A DNA stretch of 64,000 nt from Acidobacteriota bacterium (GTDB taxonomy: Bacteria; Acidobacteriota; Vicinamibacteria; Marinacidobacterales; Marinacidobacteraceae), in the NCBI GenBank assembly GCA_022826825.1, contig JAJDUD010000063.1:124001-188000 (forward strand), written 5' to 3'. Positions 8,602-17,737 of the stretch are shown here, piece by piece. Both the position numbers and the translations under genes were made by a program. Positions within the stretch are counted from its first letter, which is position 1. Every line of letters starts with the position of its first letter. The notes beneath the pieces were generated by a model. The model worked only from the letters and a program-made list of their open reading frames with translations. It searched no databases and was not told the DNA's origin.

Positions 8602-9381
8602 GTGAACGCCGTCGCCCTCGTCAAGCAGGTCCCCGACCGGAACTCCGCCTTTCGTCCGGCGGGCGACTGGATCGACGAGTCCAGCCTCGGCTACGGGATC
8701 AACGACTACGACCGCTACGCCGTCGAGGCGGCCCTGGCGCTGAAGGAAGCGGGACACGCCGCGGAAACGGTCGCGGTGACCGCCGGTCCGGCGGACGCCG
8801 GCCAGGTGCTTCGCAGTTGCCTGGCGATGGGCGTGGATCGCGGGGTCCACCTGATCACCGAGCGCGCCCACCTCGCCGACCCCTTCTTCGTGGCGCGAGC
8901 CCTCGCGGAGGCGGTCTCGAAACTCGACGCCGGCGTGGTGATCGCCGGCCTCCTCGCCGAGGACAGCGGCCACGGGCAGGTGGGAGGGCTGGTGGCCGGT
9001 CTTCTCGGCTTTTCGTTCGCCTCCGCCGCGACCGGGATGGAGTTCCGGGACGGGCGCCTGGAGGTGCACCGCGAACTCGAGGGCGGCCGGATCGCCGTCG
9101 TGGAACTCCGCCTCCCGGCGGTGGTGGCCGTCCAGACGGGCATCAATACCCCGCGCTACGCAAGCCTCCGCGGCATCATGGCGTCGCGGCGGAAGCCGGT
9201 GGAGCGCGTCGAGCTCGCCGCTCCCACGGACGGGGGCGGGCTCCGCCGAGTGACGCTCAGCAAGCCCGAGCGGGGCGCGAGCGCCGAGATCCTTCCGGGT
9301 TCTCCCCAGGAGGCCGCGGCGGCGCTCGTTCCCCGGATGCGGGCCGGCGCCGGAATCTCCTTTCCGGGAGACGCGGCATGA
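8602..9381 (+). CDS. etfB: Electron transfer flavoprotein subunit beta
   Basis: EtfB, 259 aa, the cytoplasmic subunit that holds AMP and completes the electron carrier between acyl-CoA (and other) dehydrogenases and the quinone pool. It starts with 'MNAVALVKQVPDRNSAFRP' (GTG start) and has the family segments 'INDYDRYAVEAALALKE', 'GVDRGVHLI' and 'VAVQTGINTPRYASLRGIM' in order. The etfA start overlaps its stop by four bases (ATGA). No ETF:quinone oxidoreductase or dehydrogenase gene is adjacent, so the electron donor is not shown by context. Confidence 0.95.
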   Translation: MNAVALVKQVPDRNSAFRPAGDWIDESSLGYGINDYDRYAVEAALALKEAGHAAETVAVTAGPADAGQVLRSCLAMGVDRGVHLITERAHLADPFFVARALAEAVSKLDAGVVIAGLLAEDSGHGQVGGLVAGLLGFSFASAATGMEFRDGRLEVHRELEGGRIAVVELRLPAVVAVQTGINTPRYASLRGIMASRRKPVERVELAAPTDGGGLRRVTLSKPERGASAEILPGSPQEAAAALVPRMRAGAGISFPGDAA

Positions 9382-10349
9382 GCCGCCGGGCCCTGGTCCT
9401 CGCGGAGCGGAGCGAAAGCGGCATCACGGACGCCAGTTACGAACTCCTCGAGGCCGCATCCCAACTCGCCGGCGGGCCGGAGGGGGTGAGCGCCGTTCTT
9501 CCCGTCGGTGACGCCAGCGACGCGGAAGGGCTCCGTGAAGTCCTGCCGGCGGCGGAACTCCTGCTGGTGGAAGGGCCGGCGCTCGCGGCCCCCACGGCGG
9601 ACGGAACCGCCGCGGCCGTCCTGCACGCGCGGGAGGCGAGCGGCGCCGCGTGCGTCCTCCTGCCCCACGACCCGGTCGGGTGGGACGTGGCGCCGCTGGT
9701 CGCGGCACGGCTGGGCACCGCCGCCGCCACCGCCGTGTCGGCGCTTTTCTGGCGCGCGGACGGACTCGTGGCCAGGCGCTCCGCCTTTCTCGGAAAGTTC
9801 GTCCAGGAAGTCCTGGCGCCCGGCCTCCCCGCGGTGGCCACGGTGGAACGCGGGGCCTTCCCGGCCCGGGAACCGGGTCCGGCGGTCTCGGTGCGCATCC
9901 TCCCCTCGCCCGTCGGCCCGGACGATCTGCGCTCGCGCCTCGTCGAGGTCCGGGACTCGGGGACCGGCGGGGTGGACCTGACGGCGGCGGACGTGGTGGT
10001 GGCGGCCGGACGCGGCCTCGGCGGTCCCGAGAACCTCGAAATCGTCCGCGAGCTGGCCCGGGCGCTCGGGGGCGTGGTGGGAGCCTCCCGCGCGGTGACC
10101 GACGCCGGCTGGCTTCCCCACGAGCTCCAGATCGGCTCGAGCGGCGCCACCGTGTCGCCGAAGCTCTACGTCGCCTGCGCCATCTCGGGCGCCATCCAGC
10201 ACCTGGTGGGCATGCGCGGCTCCCGGTTCGTGGTGGCCATCAACAAGGACCCGGACGCCCCGATCTTCGGGGCGGCCGACGTGGGCATCGTCGGCGACGC
10301 CCTGGAGGTCATCCCGCTGGTCACCGAGGCCGTCCGGAGCAGCGGTTAG
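9378..10349 (+). CDS. etfA: Electron transfer flavoprotein subunit alpha
   Basis: EtfA, 323 aa, the FAD-binding subunit. The C-terminal FAD domain is intact: '[17 protein letters not shown]', then '[13 protein letters not shown]', '[20 protein letters not shown]' in pattern, 'GAIQHLVGM' and '[21 protein letters not shown]'. The canonical family motif reads 'QIGQTGKxVxPxLY'; here '[14 protein letters not shown]' has S/S in place of Q/T, a modest departure near the flavin that could shift redox properties (inference). Translationally coupled to etfB. Confidence 0.95.
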   Translation: MSRRALVLAERSESGITDASYELLEAASQLAGGPEGVSAVLPVGDASDAEGLREVLPAAELLLVEGPALAAPTADGTAAAVLHAREASGAACVLLPHDPVGWDVAPLVAARLGTAAATAVSALFWRADGLVARRSAFLGKFVQEVLAPGLPAVATVERGAFPAREPGPAVSVRILPSPVGPDDLRSRLVEVRDSGTGGVDLTAADVVVAAGRGLGGPENLEIVRELARALGGVVGASRAVTDAGWLPHELQIGSSGATVSPKLYVACAISGAIQHLVGMRGSRFVVAINKDPDAPIFGAADVGIVGDALEVIPLVTEAVRSSG

Positions 10350-10363
10350 GGCTGAGATCTCGC

Positions 10364-10768
10364 TCAGAAGTCGGGAATCCGCTCGATCCCGGTCGCGACG
10401 TCAAACCCGCGATCGAACGAGAGGATCCGGGAGACTCCGCGACTCTCCATGACGGCGAGATGCACCGCGTCGCGGGAGGAGATTTCAGGGAACGAGACGA
10501 GCAGTTCGCCAGCTCGCAGCGTGTCGTTCAGGGTCACCGGAAAGATCTCCCCCTCGGTCAGTTCCAACAACAACCGGATCGCCGGTTGGACGAATTGACG
10601 GCGACCGATCGCGTGATACCGGTGCAGGATTTCCTGGACAACCTCGGCGCTGCTCACCAGCGGTTCGGTCTGCCGCACAAGCTCCGCCAGGGCGCGTACC
10701 GCATCTTCCCGGCGGGGATGTTCTTTCCCGACGAGGTACATCGGGACGTTCGAGTCAACGAAGGTCAA
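10364..10768 (-). CDS. vapC: PIN-domain toxin (VapC family)
   Basis: A 134-aa ribonuclease toxin of the VapC type. All four acidic active-site positions are present: D5 ('FVDSNVPMYL'), E46 ('VVQEILHRY'), D100 ('SSRDAVHLA') and D119 ('SFDRGFD'), which would bind Mg/Mn for RNA cleavage. It starts at a TTG overlapping the antitoxin stop (TTGA), so its synthesis is coupled to the antitoxin. With complete catalytic residues and partner it is probably active, unlike the other PIN-like fragments in this window. Confidence 0.9.
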   Translation of the reverse strand: MTFVDSNVPMYLVGKEHPRREDAVRALAELVRQTEPLVSSAEVVQEILHRYHAIGRRQFVQPAIRLLLELTEGEIFPVTLNDTLRAGELLVSFPEISSRDAVHLAVMESRGVSRILSFDRGFDVATGIERIPDF

Positions 10769-11016
10769 TCGGCGAGGCGTCCGGCCTCGATCTCGGCAAG
10801 CATCTGTTCCGGGTCCGCAGTGGGGGCTTTCCAGTTCCCCGCAGCTTCGATCGCCTGCAGCTTTCGCTCAATCCGTTCGGCCGACGCCGCCTGACGGGCA
10901 GCGCGGAGCGTGCGGCGCACCCATTCGGAAAGGCGCAGTCCCTCGGCGCGAGCAATCTGGTGAAAACCGTCGAGTTCTTCGTCCGACATGACGACTTGCA
11001 GCCGCTTCATACTCAT
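10765..11016 (-). CDS. RHH antitoxin of the VapC pair (VapB-like)
   Basis: An 83-aa ribbon-helix-helix antitoxin: strand 'MKRLQVVMSDEELDGF', then helices through 'EGLRLSEWVRRTLRAAR', and an acidic toxin-binding tail ending 'EQMLAEIEAGRLAD'. Two in-frame ATGs (11016 and 11010) both fall within a 15-bp palindrome that is the likely autoregulatory operator. A TATACT box at 11019-11024 would start transcription near 11012, which favours the second ATG on an almost leaderless message. It directly precedes and overlaps vapC. Confidence 0.85.
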   Translation of the reverse strand: MSMKRLQVVMSDEELDGFHQIARAEGLRLSEWVRRTLRAARQAASAERIERKLQAIEAAGNWKAPTADPEQMLAEIEAGRLAD

Positions 11017-11024
11017 TGAGTATA
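11009..11024 (-). promoter_or_regulatory. Palindromic operator and -10 box of the RHH/VapC pair
   Basis: The perfect inverted repeat ATACTCA-T-TGAGTAT (11009-11023) overlaps the antitoxin start codons. On the minus strand the same bases contain TATACT, a five-of-six match to a sigma-70 -10 box. Binding of the antitoxin here would block its own promoter, as known for RHH toxin-antitoxin operons. Confidence 0.6.
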
Positions 11025-11082
11025 ACAGCAGTATGCCTCATTCAGAGGGACGCGCTGACGGAACGCCTGCACGGGAACCCGG

Positions 11083-12471
11083 CTAGATCATCGCGTCCGG
11101 CCGGACCCACTCGTCGAACTGCTCGGCGGTCAGGAGGCCGAGAGCAAGCGCCGCTTCCTTGAGCGAGGTCCCGTCGGCGTAGGCCTTCTTGGCGATCTTC
11201 GCCGCGTTGTCGTAGCCGATGTGCGGGTTCAGCGCGGTGACGAGCATGAGCGAGCGCTCGAGGTTCTCGCGGAGGCGTCCCTCGTTCGGCTCGATCCCCA
11301 CCACGCAGCGTTCCCGAAAGCTGTCGCAGCCGTCCGCGACGAGCCGCGCGCTCCCCAGGAAATTGTGCGCGATCAGCGGCTTCATGACGTTCAGCTCGAA
11401 GTTGCCCCCCGCCCCGCCGACGCCGATGGCCACGTCGTTCCCGAGGACCTGGGCCGTCGCCATGAGGAGCGCCTCGGACTGGGTCGGGTTCACCTTGCCC
11501 GGCATGATGGAACTGCCGGGTTCGTTCGCCGGGATCCGGATCTCCCCGATGCCGGAGCGCGGGCCGGAGGCCAGCCAGCGGATGTCGTTCGCGATCTTGT
11601 GGAGTGACACCGCCACCGTCTTCAGGGCGCCGTGCCCCGCGACCAGCGCGTCCTTCGAGGCGAGCGCCTCGAACTTGTTGGGGGCGGTCACGAACTGGCA
11701 GCCGGTGAGCCGGGTCAGCCAAGTGGCGGCGCGGCCGCCCATCTCGGGATGGGCGTTCAGGCCCGTCCCGACCGCGGGGCCCCCGAGCGCCAGCTCCCGG
11801 AGGTGCGGCAGCAAAGCCTCGATCCGGGCGGCGCCGTGGTCCAGTTGGGCCGCGTAGCCCGAGAACTCCTGGCCGAGGGTGAGCGGGGTGGCGTCCTGAA
11901 GGTGCGTGCGGCCGATCTTCACCACGGACTGGAAGGCCTCCGCCCGCTCGGCGAGCGCCGCCGCGAGCGCGCGAACCGCGGGCAACACCCGCTCCTCGAG
12001 GGCCAGGACCGCCGCCACGTGCATCGCGGTCGGGAACACGTCGTTCGAGGACTGGCCCCGGTTGACGTCGTCGTTCGGGTGGATCAGCCGCCCTTCGCCC
12101 CTTGATCCGCCGAGGATTTCGCTGGCGCGGTTCGCGAGCACCTCGTTCATGTTCATGTTGGACTGGGTGCCGCTGCCGGTCTGCCAGACGAGAAGCGGGA
12201 ACTCGTCCGGATGCTCGCCGGCCAGCACCTCGTCGGCGGCGGCCGCGATGGCGTCCGCCTTCTCTTCCGCCAGCCGGCCGAGGTCGCGGTTCACGAGAGC
12301 GGCCGCCTTCTTGACGAGCGCGAGCGCCGCGACGATCTCGCGGGGCATCCGCTCGCCGGATATCCGGAAGTTCTGCCGGGAGCGCTCCGTCTGCGCCCCG
12401 TAGAGCCGTTCCGCGGGAACGGCTACCTCCCCGAGGGTGTCTCGTTCGATTCTGGTCTTCGACTCCGTCAC
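11083..12471 (-). CDS. fumC: Class II fumarate hydratase
   Basis: Iron-independent fumarase of the TCA cycle, 462 aa, normal length. It carries the superfamily signature '[11 protein letters not shown]' (S320/S321, M323), '[14 protein letters not shown]' for substrate binding and '[22 protein letters not shown]' in pattern, with the catalytic base His in 'GRTHLQDA'. The GTG start at 12471 is chosen because an excellent GAGGAGG ribosome site precedes it by six bases; the frame continues open upstream but that stretch lies in the neighbour's coding region and intergenic DNA and does not look like fumarase. Cytoplasmic homotetramer by family knowledge. Confidence 0.97.
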   Translation of the reverse strand: MTESKTRIERDTLGEVAVPAERLYGAQTERSRQNFRISGERMPREIVAALALVKKAAALVNRDLGRLAEEKADAIAAAADEVLAGEHPDEFPLLVWQTGSGTQSNMNMNEVLANRASEILGGSRGEGRLIHPNDDVNRGQSSNDVFPTAMHVAAVLALEERVLPAVRALAAALAERAEAFQSVVKIGRTHLQDATPLTLGQEFSGYAAQLDHGAARIEALLPHLRELALGGPAVGTGLNAHPEMGGRAATWLTRLTGCQFVTAPNKFEALASKDALVAGHGALKTVAVSLHKIANDIRWLASGPRSGIGEIRIPANEPGSSIMPGKVNPTQSEALLMATAQVLGNDVAIGVGGAGGNFELNVMKPLIAHNFLGSARLVADGCDSFRERCVVGIEPNEGRLRENLERSLMLVTALNPHIGYDNAAKIAKKAYADGTSLKEAALALGLLTAEQFDEWVRPDAMI

Positions 12472-12620
12472 CGGATCCTCCTCTGGTCGCGGCGGCCGCG
12501 CCGCGGCGGGATCGTACTGCGCCCCCGCCCCTCCCCGCCCCGGGGGCTCCGTGGGCGGGGCGCCGGCCCCGGACCGCGACTCCCCCTGAAGACCGCCGCC
12601 GCTCCGGGCCGCTGCCCCGG

Positions 12621-14168
12621 TCAGGCGCCTTCGGCCGACTCCGAATCCTTCGCCGGGGGCCCGTTCGCCGAGTCCCGGGTACCGCTCCAGCGGTCCATCC
12701 ATTCGTCCACCAGCCGGGTGGCGACGTGGCGTGAACCGAGACCGAACGCGAGCACCGCCGCCACCGCGACGCCACCGAAGAGGGTGCCGAAGGCGACGGT
12801 GATGATCTCGTTGGCAAGCCCCATGTGACGAAGCGCCACCGCCCCCGACAGCACCAGGATCGAAACGCGGGCCGCCATCGCCAGCCAGGGACCGTGCCGC
12901 AGACCGCTGGCGGCGATGGTGCCGGCCGCCAGCTTCGCGAGGAACAGCCCGACCGCCAGCAGCACCAGTCCGAAGACGATGCGGCCGCCGAGCACCAGGA
13001 AGTCGCGGATCAGGGCGCTCAGGGACTCGAATCCCAGCAGATTCGCGGACTCGATGGAAGCGAGCAGCATGATCGTCACCAGGATCAGCATCCCGGCGAT
13101 CTGCGACGGACTCCGGCCCTCGAACTGGGTGCGCGACAGACCCAGTCCCACCGAAATGTTGTCGAAACCGGCGCCGGCCAGCACTGTCTGGACCAGGTTC
13201 GCCAACACCCGTCCCACCACGTAGGCGACGAACACCACGAGCACGGCGCCGAACAGCATGGGAATCGCGGCCAGGATGGAACCCAGCATCTGGCTGGCCG
13301 GCGCGGTCACGGCGTCGAGCTCGAGAGTGTTGAGCGTCGCGATCAGCACCGGGATCAGGATCAGGCCGTACACCACGTAGCCGATCAGGGCCGACAGGTT
13401 CATCTGGCCCAGAACGGGCTTCAGCCCGAGGCGCTCTCCGGCGCGGTCAAGGCCGGCGGCGGTCCCCAGGTTGGCCGTGATGCGACGCACCAGGCTGGCC
13501 ACGAACCAGCCGATCGCCAGGGTGACGCCGGCCCCGAGCAGGTTCGGGAGGAAGCCCAGCAGCTCGTCGATCAGCGCCTGCACCGGCTGCAGCAGTCCCT
13601 CGAGGGCCAGCGCCCCGAGAACCGCGGGCAGGAAGAGCAGGAAAACAAGCCAGTACCCCGCCTGGCTGATGCTCGCGGTAAGGGCGGGCGCGGCGGCGCC
13701 GTCGTCGCGGACGGCGCCGAGCCGGCGGTCGAGGTCCACCCGGCCGAGGATCCCGGACAGGACGTTGCGCACCACGGTGGCCACCGCCCAGGCAAGCAGC
13801 AGGAGCGCGGCAGCGCCGCCGAGGCGGGACGCGAAGAGGCTCAGTTCGGTCAGGAAGACGTTGAGCGGCTCGGCCAGGTCCGTCAGCCGCAGCGTCTGGA
13901 ACACGGCCATCACCACGAAGAGCATGGCGATCCAGAACACGACGGAACCGGCGGCGCTTTCGACTTCGATGTCCTTGCGCCCGGTGATCCATTCGCCCAA
14001 CCGATCGTCAATCGTGGTGCGCCGCAGCACCCGGATGACCAGGGTCCGCAGCACCAGTGCGATGAGCCAGCCCAGCACCAGGATGCCGAGGGCGCCAAGG
14101 ACCGTGGGGACGTAGTCAATCCCCGCGTCCATCACGCGTTGCAGGATGGCCTGAATCGTCTCGTTCAT
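12621..14168 (-). CDS. Mechanosensitive-channel-family membrane protein with repeated TM_helix units
   Basis: A 515-residue integral membrane protein built from several repeats of the 'conserved TM helix' unit (for example '[27 protein letters not shown]' in pattern near residue 25, '[30 protein letters not shown]', '[22 protein letters not shown]', '[19 protein letters not shown]'). This unit is found next to, or in place of, the MscS pore in small-conductance channel homologues. A canonical MscS beta domain is not evident after the last helices, so gating function is uncertain. The ATG at 14168 follows a GGAGGGGG ribosome site. The gene before it on the same strand is 52 bp past the S9 peptidase region and appears independent. 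Confidence 0.75.
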   Translation of the reverse strand: MNETIQAILQRVMDAGIDYVPTVLGALGILVLGWLIALVLRTLVIRVLRRTTIDDRLGEWITGRKDIEVESAAGSVVFWIAMLFVVMAVFQTLRLTDLAEPLNVFLTELSLFASRLGGAAALLLLAWAVATVVRNVLSGILGRVDLDRRLGAVRDDGAAAPALTASISQAGYWLVFLLFLPAVLGALALEGLLQPVQALIDELLGFLPNLLGAGVTLAIGWFVASLVRRITANLGTAAGLDRAGERLGLKPVLGQMNLSALIGYVVYGLILIPVLIATLNTLELDAVTAPASQMLGSILAAIPMLFGAVLVVFVAYVVGRVLANLVQTVLAGAGFDNISVGLGLSRTQFEGRSPSQIAGMLILVTIMLLASIESANLLGFESLSALIRDFLVLGGRIVFGLVLLAVGLFLAKLAAGTIAASGLRHGPWLAMAARVSILVLSGAVALRHMGLANEIITVAFGTLFGGVAVAAVLAFGLGSRHVATRLVDEWMDRWSGTRDSANGPPAKDSESAEGA

Positions 14169-14301
14169 GCGAACCCCCTCCGTCACGTCCCGCGAAACCT
14201 GGTTCCAGCCTCCGCGATCGCCCGTCGCGCCAAGCGGCGCGGTTTCCAATATACCGATACTCGGGGTCGCGCGGCTATCGCGAACCCGGCCGGGCGGCCG
14301 C

Positions 14302-16248
14302 TCAGCGGCAACTGCCGAGGTGTTTGCCGAAGAAATCCTCGACCCGGCGGTAGAGCTCGATGCGGTTCTCGGGATCGCGGAAGCCGTGTCCCTCGGGATA
14401 GGTATGTGCTTCGTACTCGATCCCGTGTTCCTCGAACGCGGCGACCGCGAGTTCGAAGTTCAGGAACGGCGCCCGGACGTCGCGCTCCCCGTGCTGGATC
14501 AGGACCGGAGCGGTGATGTTCCCGATCCGGGCGAGGGTTTCGGTCTTGTCGTAGATCTCGGGCCGTTCCCCCGGCAGCCCCCCGTGACCGTCGATCGTGA
14601 AGATCCGGCCGAGCCGGTCCTGGTGCTCGAAGGTCTGCCGCTCGGAGTAGATCCCGGCCATCGGCGCGGCGGCGTCGAACGTGTCCGGGGTGCGGGTGAT
14701 CGCGGCCATGCTCTGCATGCCCCCGTAGCTGTAGCCGTAGATCCCGACCTGGCCGCTCACGTACGGCTGCTCCCGCAGCCAGTCCGCGGCCGCTCCGGGA
14801 TCGAGGGCCTGTTCGTTCAGCCAGTCCTCGTCCCCGAGGTCCTGGAACGCGCGCCCGAAGCCGGAACCGCCCCGGTAGTTCACGGCGAGCACCACGAAGC
14901 CGCGGGAGGCGAGGTACTGGTCGGCGAGATTCGGACCCGCGAGGTAGGAATTCGTCCCGCCGCCGTGGACCTGCACGAGCGCCGGGCAGACGCCGCCGGA
15001 TGCGGCCTCCGGCGGGAGATACAGGAACCCCTGGATGTAGTGGCCGTCGAAGCTGCGGTAGGAGATCTCGCGCGGCGACTGGACCCCGTCCCAACGGGGC
15101 GACAGCCGGGTCAGGCGCTCCGCCGGGCCGCCGGCCGCCGGAACGGTGTAGAGGTCCGGTCCTTCGGTCGCGGAAGAACGGACGAAGGCGAAGCGCTCCG
15201 CTGCGGTGCTCGCGGTGACACTGCCGAACACCCCGCCGAGATTCGTCAGTCGGGTGGCCGCGCCGCCCGCCGCAGGGACCGACCACAGGTGGTGTTCGCC
15301 GCGCTCCTGGTGGGTGAAGAAGAGGCGCGCGCCGTCCCCCGACCAGAAGGGGCGGAACCGGTAGGCGGTGGCGAAGGAGGACATGGGGAGCGGCTCTTCC
15401 GGGCCGCCCGCTGGGTCGAGGAGATAGAGATCGGCGATGTCGAGATACCAGTACTCCTCGTTCTTCACGCCGAGTACCGCAAGCCGGCTGCCGTCGGGCG
15501 ACCACGCCGGGACGGTGGAGATGGCGCGGATCGAGGACGTAAGCCGGCGTTCGTCACCGGTGGCAGCGTCGGCGAGCCAGACATCGTCGGCACGGTAGTC
15601 CGCCTTGTTCCCGACGTAGGCGACCGTCCCGCCGTCCGGCGACCAGGAAACCCCGAACCGCACCTCGTCGCCGGTCATCGCACCCGAGGTGAGCTGGCGC
15701 GGGTCGCCGCCGGCCGCCGGCACGAGCCACACGTCCTGGCTGCCGCTCGCGCTCGCCATCACGGCCACCGTCTCGCCGTCCGGGGACCAGGCAGGAGCGC
15801 GGACGCCCGTGAGGCCATCGGTGAGCTGGACGGCGTCCGGATCGCCGACCGGGGCGCGGAAGAGATTCCCGCCGCGGAGAAAGGCGATCCGGCGGCTGTC
15901 CGGCGACCAGGCCGGCGAACTGCCGTCGAGCCAGAAACGCGGGACGGGCGGTTCCTCGGTCAGGTCGAGGAGGTGGATGCCCCGGCCGTCGGCGCTCTCC
16001 GCGACGGCCGCCACCCAACGTCCGTCGGGCGAGATCGCGGCGGAGAACACGCCGCCCCGCGCATCCCGGTAGATGTTCTCGAGCGTGAGGGGAACCCGAG
16101 CATCACCCGGAGCTCCACCCCCGGAGGGGCCGCCACAAGCGGCAAGAGCGAAGGCGCCGAAAGCCAGCGCCTGGAAAAGGCCTCGCGAGCGGGCGAACCG
16201 GCTCGGGCGGAACGAAACACGGGCAGGGATCCAGGTCGTTTGCGGCAC
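14302..16248 (-). CDS. S9 family (prolyl oligopeptidase-like) peptidase lipoprotein
   Basis: A 648-aa exported serine peptidase. A signal peptide with lipobox L35-A-A-C38 anchors it. Residues ~50-400 form WD40/PD40-like propeller blades ('ISPDGRWVAAV', 'WSPDSRRIAFL', 'WSPDGETVAVM', 'WSPDGGTVAYV', 'WSPDGSRLAVL'), which gate access to the C-terminal alpha/beta hydrolase. Catalytic triad: S507 in 'GYSYGG', D590 in 'HGERDVRAP', H621 in 'EGHGF'. Such enzymes act as dipeptidyl- or acylaminoacyl-peptidases on small peptides. Start is a GTG at 16248. Confidence 0.93.
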   Translation of the reverse strand: MPQTTWIPARVSFRPSRFARSRGLFQALAFGAFALAACGGPSGGGAPGDARVPLTLENIYRDARGGVFSAAISPDGRWVAAVAESADGRGIHLLDLTEEPPVPRFWLDGSSPAWSPDSRRIAFLRGGNLFRAPVGDPDAVQLTDGLTGVRAPAWSPDGETVAVMASASGSQDVWLVPAAGGDPRQLTSGAMTGDEVRFGVSWSPDGGTVAYVGNKADYRADDVWLADAATGDERRLTSSIRAISTVPAWSPDGSRLAVLGVKNEEYWYLDIADLYLLDPAGGPEEPLPMSSFATAYRFRPFWSGDGARLFFTHQERGEHHLWSVPAAGGAATRLTNLGGVFGSVTASTAAERFAFVRSSATEGPDLYTVPAAGGPAERLTRLSPRWDGVQSPREISYRSFDGHYIQGFLYLPPEAASGGVCPALVQVHGGGTNSYLAGPNLADQYLASRGFVVLAVNYRGGSGFGRAFQDLGDEDWLNEQALDPGAAADWLREQPYVSGQVGIYGYSYGGMQSMAAITRTPDTFDAAAPMAGIYSERQTFEHQDRLGRIFTIDGHGGLPGERPEIYDKTETLARIGNITAPVLIQHGERDVRAPFLNFELAVAAFEEHGIEYEAHTYPEGHGFRDPENRIELYRRVEDFFGKHLGSCR

Positions 16249-16299
16249 GATGACCTATCGTGCCACCCCTTCCGCCCGGAAGAAACGGACACGTCGTCG

Positions 16300-16527
16300 A
16301 AGCGCCAAACGGTCACCTTCGAGATCAGCGTCGAAACACTGGCACAGTTCCGCGAGATCGCCGCGAGAGAGGGCCGGGGCCTTCCGGTGCTCCCGGACGA
16401 GGCGCTGGCGGACCTTGTCGAGAAGCGACAGCGGGGCCGTGCCCGGCCGTACGTCATGGCTGCCGGCCGGAAGAGTCGCGAGAAGTACGACGAGCTGTAC
16501 CAGAAGCTGGCCAGGTGCGGGACGAGA
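16300..16527 (+). pseudogene. Decayed copy of the antitoxin found at 17.5 kb
   Basis: Translation of this stretch closely follows the intact antitoxin at 17510-17737: shared blocks include 'ETLA..REIAAREGR', 'DEAL.DLVEKRQ.GRARP' and 'KSREKYDELY.KLA'. It has no start codon in frame near the expected place, and the stop seen in the intact gene has become a Cys codon (TGA to TGC), after which the frame runs into repeats. The GTG that would start a Doc gene and its first codons (GTG CGG GAC) are still recognisable, but the rest of the toxin gene is gone. So this is the fossil of a second antitoxin/Doc pair. Confidence 0.75.
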
Positions 16528-16621
16528 GGTCATGTGCGCGCGAGGAACCGCGCGATCCGCGGCACTCCACGCCGCGCACGTCGCAACTCCACGCGCCGGC
16601 ACGGCTGGGAACACGGAATCA

Positions 16622-16990
16622 ACCACCGAGACATGTTCCTCCCGCCGGACCCGCTACTGCGACATGTACCCGGCCGGCCGGCTCCGGTCCAGCGACATGT
16701 GACCCGTCAGCCGACCCCGCTCCAGCGACATGTCCCTCCCAGCAGCCACGGCCGGGAACGCCGGTCTCCAGACCGGCACAGCGGCGCTCCGCGCCGCGCA
16801 CGTCGTAACCCCACCCGCCGGAACGGCTACAAACACAGAATCGGCTCCAGCGACATGTACCCCCGCAGGACGGGCTACTGCGACATGTACCCCGCCAGCC
16901 GATCCCGCCTCAGCGACATGTGCCTCCCGCAGGACCCGCTACTGCGACATGTACCCGGCCAGCCGACCTCGCGCGAGCGACATGGAACAG
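16622..16990 (+). repeat. CGACATGT array with ~32 bp spacing
   Basis: ACATGT cores, nearly all preceded by (A/T)GCG or AGCG, start at 16631, 16662, 16695, 16728, 16853, 16883, 16916 and 16947, with a degenerate ninth (ACATGG) at 16980 and an outlier at 17435. Spacings are 31, 33, 33 and, after an interruption by a hairpin repeat, 30, 33, 31, 33. Two alternating flanks are seen: CCGCTACTGCGACATGTACC and CCAGCGACATGT. No transposase gene is present; multiple spaced copies of one motif recall transposase-binding arrays at ends of some insertion sequences, but that is inference. Confidence 0.75.
16751..16797 (+). repeat. Double-hairpin REP-like repeat (family C)
   Basis: GGGAACGCCGGTCTCCAGACC begins a first perfect stem (GCCGGTCT/AGACCGGC), and GCGGCGCTCCGCGCCGC forms a second. 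The same two-hairpin unit occurs in the opposite direction at 18193-18239, as the first hairpin only at 18126-18156, and in the same direction at 59294-59338. It interrupts the CGACATGT array. Confidence 0.7.
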
Positions 16991-17066
16991 CCAGGGGCGT
17001 CCCCTTGCGGGAGCAGCGGTACCCCCTCGCCCTGGGCTCCGCCAAGCGTGTGCCGGTCTGGCGGCC

Positions 17067-17372
17067 CCCACCGGGAGAAACGCCCATGCGCGCGTCCTCC
17101 TACGCACCCGGCCGGGCATGGAAATGCCGAGGGGGCCAGGAGCGCCGGTGTTCACACCGGCATCGCGGCCGCAGGCCGCGAAACTCCCACCCTCACACGT
17201 CCACACGGCGCAGGTCCGGCCGGAGGCGGCGATGCGCCATCCCCGCGTCGCGTTACGCCGTGCGAACCCATGGCGATGGGAGTTTCGCCCGCTGCGCGGG
17301 CGATGCCGGTCGGAGACCGGCGCTCCACTGCCGTCCGCGCTTCGGGCGGATTGCATTTTCACGCCAACTGGC
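17067..17372 (+). repeat. Composite hairpin repeat element, copy 1
   Basis: Starts with a block reading CCCACCGGGAGAAACGCC and continuing GCGCGTCCTCCTACGCACC. It is followed by a ~50-bp core (17139-17188) made of two hairpins, GAGCGCCGGTGTTCACACC.. and GCGGCCGCAGGCCGC, ending GAAACTCCC. After about 90 bp of unique sequence the same core returns inverted (17278-17326), followed by a shared end GGATTGCATTTTCAC. The same order of parts is found at 25412-25767. It sits between the CGACATGT array and the intact antitoxin/Doc pair. Confidence 0.75.
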
Positions 17373-17463
17373 GTGCCGCGCACGTCGCGGCCCCACCCGC
17401 CGGAACGGCTACGAACACGGAATCGGCTCCAGCGACATGTACCTGCCGCAGGACCCGCTATTC

Positions 17464-17481
17464 ATCATGATTTATCATGAT
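17464..17481 (+). promoter_or_regulatory. Paired ATCATGAT operator before the antitoxin/Doc pair
   Basis: Two identical 8-bp palindromes, ATCATGAT at 17464-17471 and 17474-17481, lie exactly 10 bp apart, one helical turn, as expected for adjacent RHH dimers. The second overlaps the upstream-most ATG of the antitoxin frame, arguing that the real start is the downstream GTG. Confidence 0.55.
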
Positions 17482-17509
17482 ACCGACGCTCAACGAGGAG
17501 AAACAGCGC

Positions 17510-17737
17510 GTGCCCCCACTCCGACAGAAGTTCGCCACCCAGGTCAACACCGAGACTCTGGCGCGGGTTCGTGAGATCGCGGCACGCGAAGGCCGTCAGA
17601 TTCAGGCGCTCGTAGATGAGGCGCTCACGGACCTTGTCGAGAAGCGACAACAAGGCCGTGCCCGGCCGCACGTCATGGCTGCCTATCGGAAGAGCCGCGA
17701 GAAGTACGACGAGCTCTACAAGAAGCTGGCCCAGTGA
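17510..17737 (+). CDS. RHH-like antitoxin of a Doc toxin
   Basis: A 75-residue antitoxin with strand 'QKFATQVNTETLARVREIA' (pattern of an RHH arm) and helices through 'ALVDEALTDLVEKRQ', then a basic region 'GRARPHVMAAYRKSREKYDELYKK' in pattern that would contact the toxin. Start chosen at GTG 17510 because GAGGAG lies nine bases upstream; an ATG at 17477 is in frame but sits inside the palindromic operator and has no ribosome site. The Doc gene overlaps its end by four bases (GTGA). A decayed paralogue lies 1.2 kb upstream. Confidence 0.85.
   Translation: MPPLRQKFATQVNTETLARVREIAAREGRQIQALVDEALTDLVEKRQQGRARPHVMAAYRKSREKYDELYKKLAQ

Larger units (their letters stand above)
16560..17461 (+). 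repeat. Three ~90-100 bp direct repeat units
   Basis: A unit beginning GCCGCGCACGTCG, continuing through CGCCGG(A/C)ACGGCT and AACAC(G/A)GAATC and ending with a CGACATGT motif occurs three times: 16560-16662, 16781-16882 and 17374-17461. Copies two and three are near identical over about 80 bp. The units border the CGACATGT array and the antitoxin genes; the third copy ends directly at the operator of the intact antitoxin, so a recombination between copies could have moved or duplicated the toxin-antitoxin locus. Confidence 0.7.

Noticed and set aside
16622..16990. CRISPR array
   Set aside because: Spacing is regular, but the conserved part is only ~8-20 bp, the 'spacers' alternate between two related sequences instead of being unique, and no cas genes are near.
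16600..17470. Proteins with 'CDMYPA' and 'RHVPG' repeats read from the array
   Set aside because: Several frames on both strands stay open over the repeats and none has a start with a ribosome site; they are translations of repeated DNA.
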